Origin: Rhodospirillaceae bacterium
GTDB taxonomy: Bacteria > Pseudomonadota > Alphaproteobacteria > Rhodospirillales > Rhodospirillaceae
DNA length: 64,000 bases
Reading direction: 5' to 3'
Assembly: GCA_947476925.1 (NCBI GenBank)
Contig: CANJSF010000011.1
Location: forward strand, 56,860 to 120,859
Made by a program: the position numbers and the translations under genes. Below, in pieces: positions 27,966 through 36,328 of the stretch. Within the stretch, counting starts at the first letter, position 1. Each line of letters begins with the position of its first letter. A model generated the notes under the pieces. The model saw nothing but the letters and a program-made list of their open reading frames with translations. It searched no databases and was not told where the DNA came from.

Positions 27966-29744
27966 ATGGCTGACGGTGGCGCAAACTTTTCGACAGGCTC
28001 TGGCGAGCCCAACGATGGGATGTCGGGCTTAGAGCGACTAATCGAAATTGGGCTGGCGCTTTCGGCCGAGCGAAACCACGATCGGTTAACTGAACGCATT
28101 TTGCTTGAAGCCATCGATATCACCAAAGCTGATGGCGGAACGCTCTACCTCAAGACTGAAGAAGAGACGCTCAAGTTTATCAATGTGCGCAATGGCACCC
28201 TGAAAATTGCCATGGGTGGCACCACAGGCGTCCCCATCAATTTCCCGCCGCTAAAGATGTACAACCCCGAGACCAAGCAGCCCAACCACAACAACGTGGC
28301 CACCTACGTGGCGCTGACGGGTAAAACCATCAATATCGCCGACGCCTACGAGGCGGAGGGCTTCGATTTCTCAGGAACCAAGAAATTCGACCAAAGCACC
28401 GGCTATCGGTCGAAGTCGTTCCTGACCATTCCGCTCAAGAATTACTCTGATGCTGTTATCGGGGTGCTGCAGTTGATCAATGCCACCGATGGCAAAGGCA
28501 CGATCATCCCGTACTCGCCACAAATTCAACGCATGATCGAAGCGCTGGCCAGCCAGGCCGCCGTCGCTATCGACAATCAGCAACTGATCGAAGCGCAAAA
28601 AGCGCTGATGGATAGCTTGATCAAGGTTATGGCTCACGCGATTGACGCCAAGTCGCCCTACACGGGCGGTCACTGCCAGCGCGTGCCGGAATTGACCAAG
28701 ATGTTGGCCCAGAAAGCCATCGAATCAGACGATCCCGCCTTTGCCAATTTTGAACTGAGTGAAGCCGATTGGTACGAACTGCACGTGGCGGCGTGGTTGC
28801 ACGATATTGGCAAAGTCACAACGCCCGAGTTCGTCGTCGATAAGGCGACGAAGCTTCAGACGATTTATGATCGCATTCACGAAGTGCGCATGCGCTTTGA
28901 AGTTTTACGTCGCGATGCTGAGATCAAGATGCTCAAGGCTATCGCGAAAGGCAAAAGCGCGCGCGTTGAGCGCAAGAAATTTAAAGAGCGTTGTGTCGAA
29001 TTGGACGCTCAGTGGAAATTCATTGCCGACGCCAATATTGGCGGCGAATTCATGTCCAAGGAAAAGCAAGACAAGGTCAAAGAAATCGGCGCCCAGCAGT
29101 GGTACCGACATTACGACCGAAAATTGGGATTGGCTTGGGCTGAGACCAAGCTGTTTGAAAAAGCGCCGCCCGCCGATGAGGGGTTCGAATGTGTTTTGGC
29201 TGACCTGCCGGGGCACAGTCAGGGCGAGTACAATTTAGGTGAAATCCTGAACATGTGCATCGCGCGCGGCACGCTGAATGACGACGAGCGGCGCAAGATC
29301 AACGATCACATTGTTCTCACTATCGATATGTTAAAAGAGCTGCCATTCCCCAAACATATGCGCCGGGTGCCCGAGTATGCGGGTGGTCACCACGAGAAAA
29401 TGGATGGCACGGGTTATCCTAATAAATTGCGCGGCGACCAAATGTCGTTGCCAGCGCGTATTATGGCGATTGCCGACATCTTCGAGGCCCTGACGGCTGC
29501 TGACCGACCCTACAAAAAAGCCAAGACGTTATCGGACAGCGTCAAGATTTTGTACTTCATGAAAAAAGACAAGCACGTCGACGCCGACTTGTTCGAGCTG
29601 TTCCTCAGTTCAGGTGCTTACAAGGATTACGCCGAGCAGTTCTTGCGCCCCGAGCAGGTCGATGTCGTTAATATTGAGCAATATCTTGATAGTAAGAAAA
29701 CGCCACCTGCGCCGCCCCAGCCGCAAGCGCAAGCTGCACAGTAA
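27966..29744 (+). CDS. GAF and HD-GYP domain protein, predicted cyclic-di-GMP phosphodiesterase
   Basis: A 592-residue soluble signalling protein. Residues about 25-205 are a GAF sensor domain (LLEAIDITKADGGTLYL, SFLTIPLKN, ASQAAVAIDNQQLIEAQ). The HD-GYP domain follows with YTGGHCQRV, AAWLHDIGKV (HD at 279-280), then HHEKMDGTGYP at 475-485 and IADIFEALTAADRPYKKA. The metal motifs and GYP are intact, predicting c-di-GMP hydrolysis. The 195 residues between HD and HHE are much more than in typical HD-GYP proteins. The extra part is charged, helical and coiled-coil-like (about 300-400). The C-terminal tail is Pro/Gln-rich. The gene has no membrane segment. Confidence 0.9.
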   Translation: MADGGANFSTGSGEPNDGMSGLERLIEIGLALSAERNHDRLTERILLEAIDITKADGGTLYLKTEEETLKFINVRNGTLKIAMGGTTGVPINFPPLKMYNPETKQPNHNNVATYVALTGKTINIADAYEAEGFDFSGTKKFDQSTGYRSKSFLTIPLKNYSDAVIGVLQLINATDGKGTIIPYSPQIQRMIEALASQAAVAIDNQQLIEAQKALMDSLIKVMAHAIDAKSPYTGGHCQRVPELTKMLAQKAIESDDPAFANFELSEADWYELHVAAWLHDIGKVTTPEFVVDKATKLQTIYDRIHEVRMRFEVLRRDAEIKMLKAIAKGKSARVERKKFKERCVELDAQWKFIADANIGGEFMSKEKQDKVKEIGAQQWYRHYDRKLGLAWAETKLFEKAPPADEGFECVLADLPGHSQGEYNLGEILNMCIARGTLNDDERRKINDHIVLTIDMLKELPFPKHMRRVPEYAGGHHEKMDGTGYPNKLRGDQMSLPARIMAIADIFEALTAADRPYKKAKTLSDSVKILYFMKKDKHVDADLFELFLSSGAYKDYAEQFLRPEQVDVVNIEQYLDSKKTPPAPPQPQAQAAQ

Positions 29745-29747
29745 CGT

Positions 29748-30281
29748 CTACTTCAAGCTCTGCCATTCTTCTTCAAGAATGGCCATGGTGCAGCTGTCCC
29801 ACCAAGTTCCATCAGGTGCGCGCTTGGTGTGGCGCTCGTTGCCTTCGATCGTGAATCCGGCGCGCTTGTAACAAGCAATCGCCGGTGCGTTATGGCTAAA
29901 CACACGCAAGCCAACGCGGTGCAGCGCCAAATCAGCAAAACATATTTGAAGTGCTGCATTGACCAAAGGTAATGCCAGGGCTTGGCCGCGATGGGTTGGC
30001 GAGACCATTATTCGTCCAAGCATGGCGTTGGAATGAGTGCGGTCTATGGCTTTAATTTCAACATGACCCACCACCTCGCCTGAACTATTTTTGGCCTTAA
30101 GCATGACGTGCGGCCCATTTGGTTTAAGACTCGCCAAGTCACGCTCGAATTGCGGTCGGGTGAGGGGCCAAGACAAGCCGGGGCCCGCCCATTGAAGCAA
30201 GGTAGCGGCGTCGGGAATCCAACTGATCAGGCGGTCAATGTCAGGCGTCGTGAAGGGCTCAAGGGTCAGCACTGGCGTCAT
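29748..30281 (-). CDS. GNAT-family N-acetyltransferase
   Basis: A 177-residue acetyltransferase of the RimJ/RimL-like GNAT group. RIMVSPTHRGQALALPLVNAAL is the acetyl-CoA loop (V/I-x-x-x-x-R/Q-G-x-G/A). LRVFSHNAPAIACYKRAGFTIEGNERH matches the usual NxxAIxxYxKxGF motif, and WWDSCTMAILEEEW is the family C-terminus. The target is unknown. The ATG at 30281 is preferred because its ATGA overlaps the ubiA stop, indicating coupling. It is convergent with the HD-GYP gene, three bases apart. Confidence 0.85.
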   Translation of the reverse strand: MTPVLTLEPFTTPDIDRLISWIPDAATLLQWAGPGLSWPLTRPQFERDLASLKPNGPHVMLKAKNSSGEVVGHVEIKAIDRTHSNAMLGRIMVSPTHRGQALALPLVNAALQICFADLALHRVGLRVFSHNAPAIACYKRAGFTIEGNERHTKRAPDGTWWDSCTMAILEEEWQSLK

Positions 30282-31192
30282 GAGAATCGCGCCAAGATCA
30301 TCGCAAGCATGATCAGCGCTCCAAAATCTCGGTTTGAACGAAATCGCGCCAGGCAATTGTTCGCGTCATCGATGTTGAGGGTGATCACCTGCCACGCCGC
30401 ATGAGCGGCAGCACAGCCAAGAGCAAGCATGACGAATGGGGACCACCCTGTTGCTGAAAGCGCCAATGCAAAAAATAAAATCGCACCTCCGTAAAAGAGA
30501 GCGATTGCTGGTTTGGTGCGATGACCTAGTGCCAGCGCAGAAGACTTAACACCAATCAACGAGTCGTCATCACGATCTTGGTGCGCATAAATCGTGTCAT
30601 AACCCAGCGTCCACAGTATGCCGCCGAGGTAGAGCAACAATGCCTGCCAGCCGAGGTCGCCTTTTGCGGCGGCCCAGCCCAGCACCGCGCCCCAATTGAA
30701 CGTGAGGCCCAGCCAGGCTTGCGGCCAGTAGGTAATGCGTTTCATGAATGGGTAAGTGAATACCAACACCAGCGATGCGCCACCCACCAGCACCGCAAAA
30801 GTGTTGAACTGAAGTAAAATTCCTAAACCAATTGTCAATTGAACAGCCAAAAACAGACAAGCTTGGGCCATGTTGACATGCCCACTTGGTAAGGGTCGCG
30901 TCGACGTGCGCGCCACCTTGGCGTCGATCTCGCAATCAATGATATCGTTGTAGGTACAGCCTGCGCCGCGCATCACAATCGCGCCAATCGCAAACAGGAA
31001 GTAGAAATGCCACGCTGCGAAGCCGGCGCCTGCCAGGACCAAAGCCCATAGGCCTGGCCATAGCAGCAACCATGTACCGATAGGTCGATCAAGCCGCATC
31101 AGCCGCGCGTAAGGCTGCAAACGGGCAGGCAGCGCCCGGTCGACCCAACTATCGGTGGGTATGTCTGTCTTTAGGGTTTGGGCTTGGCTCAT
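30278..31192 (-). CDS. ubiA: 4-hydroxybenzoate polyprenyltransferase
   Basis: A 304-residue integral membrane prenyltransferase attaching the isoprenoid tail to 4-hydroxybenzoate in ubiquinone synthesis. Both Asp-rich motifs are present: GCTYNDIIDCEID (NDxxDxxxD, about residues 78-90) and YDTIYAHQDRDDD (second site). There are about eight hydrophobic helices. RLDRPIGTWLLLWPGLWAL at the N-terminus is the family signature. It is divergent from rsmE with 75 bases between. A ubiD homologue is 3 kb away. Confidence 0.95.
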   Translation of the reverse strand: MSQAQTLKTDIPTDSWVDRALPARLQPYARLMRLDRPIGTWLLLWPGLWALVLAGAGFAAWHFYFLFAIGAIVMRGAGCTYNDIIDCEIDAKVARTSTRPLPSGHVNMAQACLFLAVQLTIGLGILLQFNTFAVLVGGASLVLVFTYPFMKRITYWPQAWLGLTFNWGAVLGWAAAKGDLGWQALLLYLGGILWTLGYDTIYAHQDRDDDSLIGVKSSALALGHRTKPAIALFYGGAILFFALALSATGWSPFVMLALGCAAAHAAWQVITLNIDDANNCLARFRSNRDFGALIMLAMILARFS

Positions 31193-31267
31193 GGCTGGCT
31201 AAACTAAGGGCCCCGCGTCAGCGACTCAATCTCTGACATATTAAGAATTTGCAGGCTTTCCACCGCG

Positions 31268-32002
31268 ATGTCCGACCGCCGCCTCATTCGCATTTTTGTA
31301 CTCGATGATCTTGCTGAAGGACGAGATGTTACCTTGTCGGACGCTCAGGCCCATTATGCGATCCATGTGATGCGTTTGACGGTCGGTGATAACATGAACG
31401 TCTTCAATGGTCGCGATGGCGAATGGCTCGCGCAGATCAGTACCGCAACAAAAAAAGCCTGCCAGTTGCAGATTGTATCGCAATCGCGACCGCAAAAATC
31501 TGAGTCCGACGTGTGGTTGGCTTTTGCGCCGATTAAGCGAGCGCGGATCGATTTGATCGCCGAAAAAGCGACCGAGCTCGGGGCCAGCGTGTTGTGGCCA
31601 ATCTTCACGCAACACACAAATGCCGAGCGTGTTAATGTCGAGCGCTTGCGCGCTACTGCTATTGAAGCCGCAGAGCAATGCGAACGCCTATCGGTGCCCG
31701 ACGTTCGTGCGCCGACCTCGATTTCAATTTTGATGACGCAATGGCCCGTTCAGCGGCGACTTTTGGTGCTTGATGAAACAGGCCAGGGCGCACCGATTAT
31801 CTCAACACTTGCCAATGTTGCATCGCAGCCATGCGGATTCTTAGTGGGGCCCGAGGGTGGCTTTGCCGCGGCGGAACTTGACGGGTTAAGTCAACTGCCG
31901 TTTGTTACGCGAATTGGCCTGGGCCCCCGTATCTTGCGGTCTGAAACGGCGGCACTGGCCGCTTTGGTCACGTGGCAGTCTGTGGTTGGCGATTGGCGCT
32001 AA
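31268..32002 (+). CDS. rsmE: 16S rRNA (uracil(1498)-N(3))-methyltransferase
   Basis: A 244-residue SPOUT-fold methyltransferase modifying U1498 of 16S rRNA. The N-terminal PUA-like part has LSDAQAHYAIHVMRLTVGD. The SPOUT knot region shows FLVGPEGGFAAAEL and IGLGPRILRSETAALAAL, both diagnostic. FAPIKRARIDLIAEKATELG also matches the family. It precedes gshA by about 100 bases on the same strand, an order I know from alphaproteobacteria (ubiA / rsmE / gshA). Confidence 0.95.
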   Translation: MSDRRLIRIFVLDDLAEGRDVTLSDAQAHYAIHVMRLTVGDNMNVFNGRDGEWLAQISTATKKACQLQIVSQSRPQKSESDVWLAFAPIKRARIDLIAEKATELGASVLWPIFTQHTNAERVNVERLRATAIEAAEQCERLSVPDVRAPTSISILMTQWPVQRRLLVLDETGQGAPIISTLANVASQPCGFLVGPEGGFAAAELDGLSQLPFVTRIGLGPRILRSETAALAALVTWQSVVGDWR

Positions 32003-32105
32003 AATCAGCTACACCCCCCTGGCAGAGTGGATTGCGATACCCTAACTAAAGTGACGGCTGCGTGCTGGGCTACTCCCAATGCGCTCAACAGGTTGCGTAG
32101 TACGT

Positions 32106-33470
32106 ATGACGTCTTTTCGTTCCAATAAGTCTGAGTTGGTCACCTCGAAAGAGCAACTGATCGCGGTTCTTGCGGATGGTTCAAAGCCGAAGGATCAATG
32201 GGGCGTGGGCACCGAGCACGAGAAGTTTGCATACCGAACATCAGACTTCACGGCACTGCCATACGGTGGTCCCAATGGCATTCAAGCATTCTTGAACGGC
32301 CTCACACGCTTTGGCTGGGAGGGCGTTTATGAGGGTGACAGCATTATCGCGCTCAGCCAAAAGGGCAAAGGTAGTGTCTCGCTCGAACCCGGTGGGCAGG
32401 TCGAGCTATCTGGCGCGCCGCTCGATAGCGTGCATCAAACTTGCACAGAAGTCACCGATCACCTCAAACAGGTGAAAACAGTCGGCGACGAACTTGGAAT
32501 TGGCATGTTGGGCTTGGGCTTTACGCCCAACTGGCGGCGCGAAGACATCCATTGGATGCCTAAGGGTCGGTATAAAATTATGCGCGAGTACATGCCCAAG
32601 GTCGGCAATCTCGGCATCGATATGATGACACGCACCTGTACGGTGCAAGTCAATCTCGATTACAGTTCCGAAGCTGACATGGTCAAGAAATTGCGCGTGT
32701 CACTGGCCTTGCAGCCGTTGGCCACAGCTCTATGGGCGAATTCGCCATTTAAAGAGGGCAAGCCCAATGGTTTCCTCAGTTATCGCGGCAATATCTGGCG
32801 TGATACGGACCCCAATCGCACGGGCATGATTCCCTTTGCGTTTGAAGATGGTATGGGCTTTGAACGCTACGTCGACTACATCCTCGATGTGCCGATGTAC
32901 TTCGTGTATCGCGATGGCTTTATTGATGCCTCGGGGCAATCCTTCCGCGATTTCTTAGAGGGCCAGCTGCCGGCTTATCCGGGTCAGTTGCCCACAGTCG
33001 CCGATTGGGAAGACCATATGTCGACGGCGTTTCCCGAAGTGCGCGTGAAAAGCTACATTGAATTGCGTGGCGCAGATTCAGGCCCCTGGGCCAGCCTCTG
33101 CGCGCTGCCCGCATTTTGGATTGGAGTGTTGTACGACTCAGTGTCGCTTGATGCTGCGGCAGATATTATCAAAGATTGGACGGCCGAAGATCGCGCCAAG
33201 CTTCGTGATGACGTGTTGACCCTAGCGCTAAAAGCCAAAGTGCGCGGCCGCTCGTTGCAAGATATTGCTCTGCAAATGCTCGATTTGTCTCGGGCGGGTT
33301 TGCGTCGCCGCGCGCGGCTTGATGCAGCTGGCATGGACGAGACCGGGTTCTTGGTTCCCTTGCAAGAGATCGCATCATCGGGGATAACTCCGGCTGAGCG
33401 GATGCTCGCCTCCTACCGTGGCGCGTGGCAAGGCGATGTCACCAAGGCTTATGCTGAGTTCAGCTATTAG
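32106..33470 (+). CDS. gshA: Glutamate-cysteine ligase (plant/alphaproteobacterial type)
   Basis: A 454-residue GCS2-type enzyme making gamma-glutamylcysteine, the first step of glutathione synthesis. Recognisable parts are WGVGTEHEKFAYR near the N-terminus, YEGDSIIALSQKGKGSVSLEPGGQVELSGAP (ATP/Glu site) and TRTCTVQVNLDY. DYILDVPMYFVYRDGF and SYIELRGADSGPW complete the pattern. This class is restricted largely to alphaproteobacteria and plants, which supports the taxonomic guess. The ATG at 32106 (MTSFRSN) is preferred over the in-frame upstream ATG at 32079. Confidence 0.94.
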   Translation: MTSFRSNKSELVTSKEQLIAVLADGSKPKDQWGVGTEHEKFAYRTSDFTALPYGGPNGIQAFLNGLTRFGWEGVYEGDSIIALSQKGKGSVSLEPGGQVELSGAPLDSVHQTCTEVTDHLKQVKTVGDELGIGMLGLGFTPNWRREDIHWMPKGRYKIMREYMPKVGNLGIDMMTRTCTVQVNLDYSSEADMVKKLRVSLALQPLATALWANSPFKEGKPNGFLSYRGNIWRDTDPNRTGMIPFAFEDGMGFERYVDYILDVPMYFVYRDGFIDASGQSFRDFLEGQLPAYPGQLPTVADWEDHMSTAFPEVRVKSYIELRGADSGPWASLCALPAFWIGVLYDSVSLDAAADIIKDWTAEDRAKLRDDVLTLALKAKVRGRSLQDIALQMLDLSRAGLRRRARLDAAGMDETGFLVPLQEIASSGITPAERMLASYRGAWQGDVTKAYAEFSY

Positions 33471-33480
33471 GGTTTGCGCG

Positions 33481-33822
33481 ATGACAGTTTCGGGGGAAAA
33501 TTCTGATCGCACGGTGGATGGTTGGCGTGCCGATTGCGCCAGCCTTGCCGACGTTCGCGCTCATATCGACCGTTTAGACAACATGATTGCGCCGCTGCTG
33601 TGTCAGCGGCTTTTCTTTGTCAAACAGGCGGCGAAGTTCAAGGCATCAAAGGAAGCGGTGGTTGTGCCCTCGCGGGTTGAGGACATTGTGCGCTCGGTTC
33701 GCGTCGTCGCAGAAAAACACGACATGAACCCCGACGTGCTTGAGCACATCTATCGCACGATCATCGACGACTTCACAGCCGAAGAAAAAAAGAACTGGGA
33801 CAAGTTGCACCCCAAGCCCTAA
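33481..33822 (+). CDS. AroQ-type chorismate mutase
   Basis: A 113-residue all-helical monofunctional chorismate mutase (chorismate to prephenate). The pattern LADVRAHIDRLDNMIAPLLCQRLFFVKQAA matches the first long helix with the paired Arg residues (R of DVR and of CQR). KFKASKE and PSRVEDIVRSVR carry the active-site Lys and Arg of the family. It resembles the small AroQ/PchB-like proteins common in alphaproteobacteria. The ATG at 33481 follows the gshA stop by ten bases. Its stop overlaps the stop of the convergent metallo-beta-lactamase gene. Confidence 0.87.
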   Translation: MTVSGENSDRTVDGWRADCASLADVRAHIDRLDNMIAPLLCQRLFFVKQAAKFKASKEAVVVPSRVEDIVRSVRVVAEKHDMNPDVLEHIYRTIIDDFTAEEKKNWDKLHPKP

Positions 33823-35402
33823 TTTTTGTTCAAGTCGCGTTCGATTGTCGTCAGCAAGCGACGTCGTTCACGGTTGTTGTCTAAACTCGCCAATTTTTGC
33901 TTCAACGCAATAATAGTCGCGGCATAATTGTTGTGCCAATCGCGTTCCATGTCGCTGGGTTGAATTGTCGCGCGCACTTGCGTCGTTTTCGCGCCGTTAG
34001 CTTTTGAAAGCTGGACAGTCTCGCCGATCACTGGAAGGCGAATGTTTTTCTTGGGCACGCCCGTCGCCTTAATCAATTCGGATAGGGCCGTGCGTGAAGC
34101 CTCCTCGCCGTGAACCAAAAAAACATCGTGGTACAGAGGCAGTCGGTTCTGGAACCATTTTACCAATCGGGGCTGATCGGCATGGCCTGAATATTCATCG
34201 AGCGTGCGAATGCGCGCGGAAACGGTAATTTCTTCGCCATGAATGCGCACTGTCTTCTCGCCGTCCTTCAATAGACGTCCCAGAGATGCCGGGGCTTGAT
34301 AGCCAGCAAAGATCACTGTGGTGTCAGAACGGCTGAGGTGCGCTTTCAAATGATGGCGAATGCGCCCCGCGTCACACATTCCGCTGCCCGCTAGAATTAT
34401 CGCGCCACCACGCAGGCGGTTCAGCTTCTTGCTTTCATCACCTGACGCGACAAAACGCAAATTGTGACGATGGAAGGCGTTGGTGCCATTGCTGTTTGCT
34501 TGATCGCCTAAGTGTTTGGCAAAAACGTCCGTGGCTTTTGTAGCTAAGGGCGAATCGACAAAGACCGGGATTGACGGCAGTCGCTTGCTATCAAACAACA
34601 AGTCGAGGTCGAACAACAACTCCTGTGTTCGCTCGACCGCGAATGCTGGGATCAGAATAACGCCGCCTGCACGCAACGCCGCTTTAATTTCGCGCTCTAA
34701 CATCTGCAGGCGCTGTTCCTGTGCGCGCCGCGGCCTCACGCGGTCGCCATAGGTCGACTCCATCACAACGAAATCCATGGCTTTGGGCGCCTGGGGTTGT
34801 TCGTGAAACGCTTTGTCGCCGGGTCCGATATCCCCAGAAAACAAAATTGAAATCTTGCCCGGTGACTTATCTTCGCTGGCCTCGATTTCAACCGATGCTG
34901 ATCCTAAAATATGGCCTGCGTTCCACAGTCGTGCACGGATACCAGGGGCTGCTGTGAACCACCGCCCAAAGGGCTGACCTTTCACGCTATGCAATGCTGC
35001 TTCAGCGCTCGCGCGCGTGTAAATTGGCTCGACGCTGGCTAATCCGCGTTGATGATTGCGTCGGTTGAGGCGTTCGACCTCTATTTCTTGAATGTAACCG
35101 CTATCAGGTAAAATGTAGGTCAGCAGGTCGGCGGTGCCAGGCGTTGCATAAATCGGGCCATGAAATCCGGCGCTTGTGAGTTTTGGAATAAGTCCGCAAT
35201 GATCGACATGCGCGTGGGTTAAAATCACCGACGTGATGGCTTCAGGCTTAAAGCCAAATTTCTCGTAGTTGAGGGCTTTAACGGTTTTTGTGCCCTGAAA
35301 CATCCCGCAATCAATAAGCACAGCGCCGTTTTTGGTGCGAATTTCGAAACAGCTCCCCGTTACGGTGCCGCAAGCGCCATGGAATGTCAGGCTTATCGGC
35401 AT
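33819..35402 (-). CDS. Beta-CASP metallo-beta-lactamase-fold nuclease-like protein
   Basis: A 527-residue protein of the CPSF73/Ysh1-like class. The zinc motif LTHAHVDHCG is at 62-70. GHILGSASVEI, FSGDIGPGDKA and VVMESTYGDRVRPR (the beta-CASP Asp/Glu motif) follow, then the RNA-specificity domain with AGSGMCDAGRIRHHLKAHL and DEYSGHADQPRLVKWF. These are RNA/DNA processing nuclease hallmarks, and RNA cleavage or exonuclease action is the expected activity. It is the last gene of a run with a PRPP-synthetase-like gene (ten-base overlap) and an AMP-phosphorylase-like gene, which suggests it supplies nucleotides from RNA. The start is at the ATG at 35402. Confidence 0.88.
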   Translation of the reverse strand: MPISLTFHGACGTVTGSCFEIRTKNGAVLIDCGMFQGTKTVKALNYEKFGFKPEAITSVILTHAHVDHCGLIPKLTSAGFHGPIYATPGTADLLTYILPDSGYIQEIEVERLNRRNHQRGLASVEPIYTRASAEAALHSVKGQPFGRWFTAAPGIRARLWNAGHILGSASVEIEASEDKSPGKISILFSGDIGPGDKAFHEQPQAPKAMDFVVMESTYGDRVRPRRAQEQRLQMLEREIKAALRAGGVILIPAFAVERTQELLFDLDLLFDSKRLPSIPVFVDSPLATKATDVFAKHLGDQANSNGTNAFHRHNLRFVASGDESKKLNRLRGGAIILAGSGMCDAGRIRHHLKAHLSRSDTTVIFAGYQAPASLGRLLKDGEKTVRIHGEEITVSARIRTLDEYSGHADQPRLVKWFQNRLPLYHDVFLVHGEEASRTALSELIKATGVPKKNIRLPVIGETVQLSKANGAKTTQVRATIQPSDMERDWHNNYAATIIALKQKLASLDNNRERRRLLTTIERDLNKN

Positions 35403-36328
35403 GCGCGTATCCCATTCACGACTAGATTTACAACAGACATGTCGTTTGTGCGATGTGGTACGCCATCGCACGAGATTATTTTGCGAATGCTTGCTCGCAT
35501 CAATTCGTCATGCACCCGGTCATCAAACAGCGCGTGGGTGGCATAGACATCCACAGATTTCGCGCCAGCTTCACGCATTGCGCGCGCAAGGTTGGCAATT
35601 GTCGCGCCGGTGCTAATGACATCGTCAACAATGATTACAGACCGACGTTTGAAGACAACATCCTTCGGCAAGGCGATGCGCACATCGCGGTCGCCTTTGC
35701 GCTTCTTGGTGCACACGGCCCAAGGTAATTCAGCGCCATCGGCAACAGATTTCGCCAACGGCGCAGATTCCTCATCAGGCCCGATGACCAAAGCATCCGA
35801 GGGCACTTGCCTGGCTTTCAAGTGCGTGGCCATAGCCGGGGCTCCCGACAAGGCCAACGCGGGCTTGCCTAGGAAAACATCATTGAGCCTGGGCGTGCGA
35901 TGAAGGTGTGGGTCGACCGCGACAAATCGATCAAAATATCCTGCTAACATCTTGCCGATAATTTTCTGGCTGACTGCTTCGCCGGGACGAAATGCAATAT
36001 CTTGGCGCATGTACGGTAGGTATGGCGCAACGAGGGCAATGTCTTTTGCGCCGTCATCGCGCAAAAGCGACGCGCTTAAGACCAGTTCGATCAGTTTGGC
36101 GTTGGGGTGATTTAGCGGTCGGTAAACCACGGGCCTGCGCGCGCGACCTTGAATTCGCACTTTGCATTCAGTGTCGGGGAAGTAATGAACTTCAACGGTT
36201 TCATAGGGAACACCCAGGTTTGCCGCCAAAGCGCGCGCCTGCACCTCACCGTCGGTAAAGCCGAATACCGCATCTGGCAGCCATGCGGGTGTGTCGTTTT
36301 GAGAAGGTTCACTTGATGATGAAGCCAT
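35393..36328 (-). CDS. Ribose-phosphate pyrophosphokinase-like enzyme
   Basis: A 311-residue protein of the PRPP synthetase family. HYFPDTECKVRIQGRA matches the N-terminal FxDGE region, APYLPYMRQDIAFRPGE the ATP/R5P flexible loop, VDPHLHR the metal-binding strand, and IIVDDVISTGATIANLARA the PRPP/R5P loop. Divergences from housekeeping Prs (RQDIAF where RQDRK/R is usual) suggest a specialised member. The start ATG at 36328 overlaps the upstream AMP-phosphorylase-like gene by 20 bases, so the two are coupled. Inference: it works with the products of the phosphorylase to link ribose phosphates and PRPP. Confidence 0.88.
   Translation of the reverse strand: MASSSSEPSQNDTPAWLPDAVFGFTDGEVQARALAANLGVPYETVEVHYFPDTECKVRIQGRARRPVVYRPLNHPNAKLIELVLSASLLRDDGAKDIALVAPYLPYMRQDIAFRPGEAVSQKIIGKMLAGYFDRFVAVDPHLHRTPRLNDVFLGKPALALSGAPAMATHLKARQVPSDALVIGPDEESAPLAKSVADGAELPWAVCTKKRKGDRDVRIALPKDVVFKRRSVIIVDDVISTGATIANLARAMREAGAKSVDVYATHALFDDRVHDELMRASIRKIISCDGVPHRTNDMSVVNLVVNGIRACR

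Noticed and set aside
35403..35471. Extended N-terminus of the beta-CASP protein
   Set aside because: The upstream codons are Cys/Arg-rich shadow of the PRPP-synthetase-like gene; the conserved start is at 35402.
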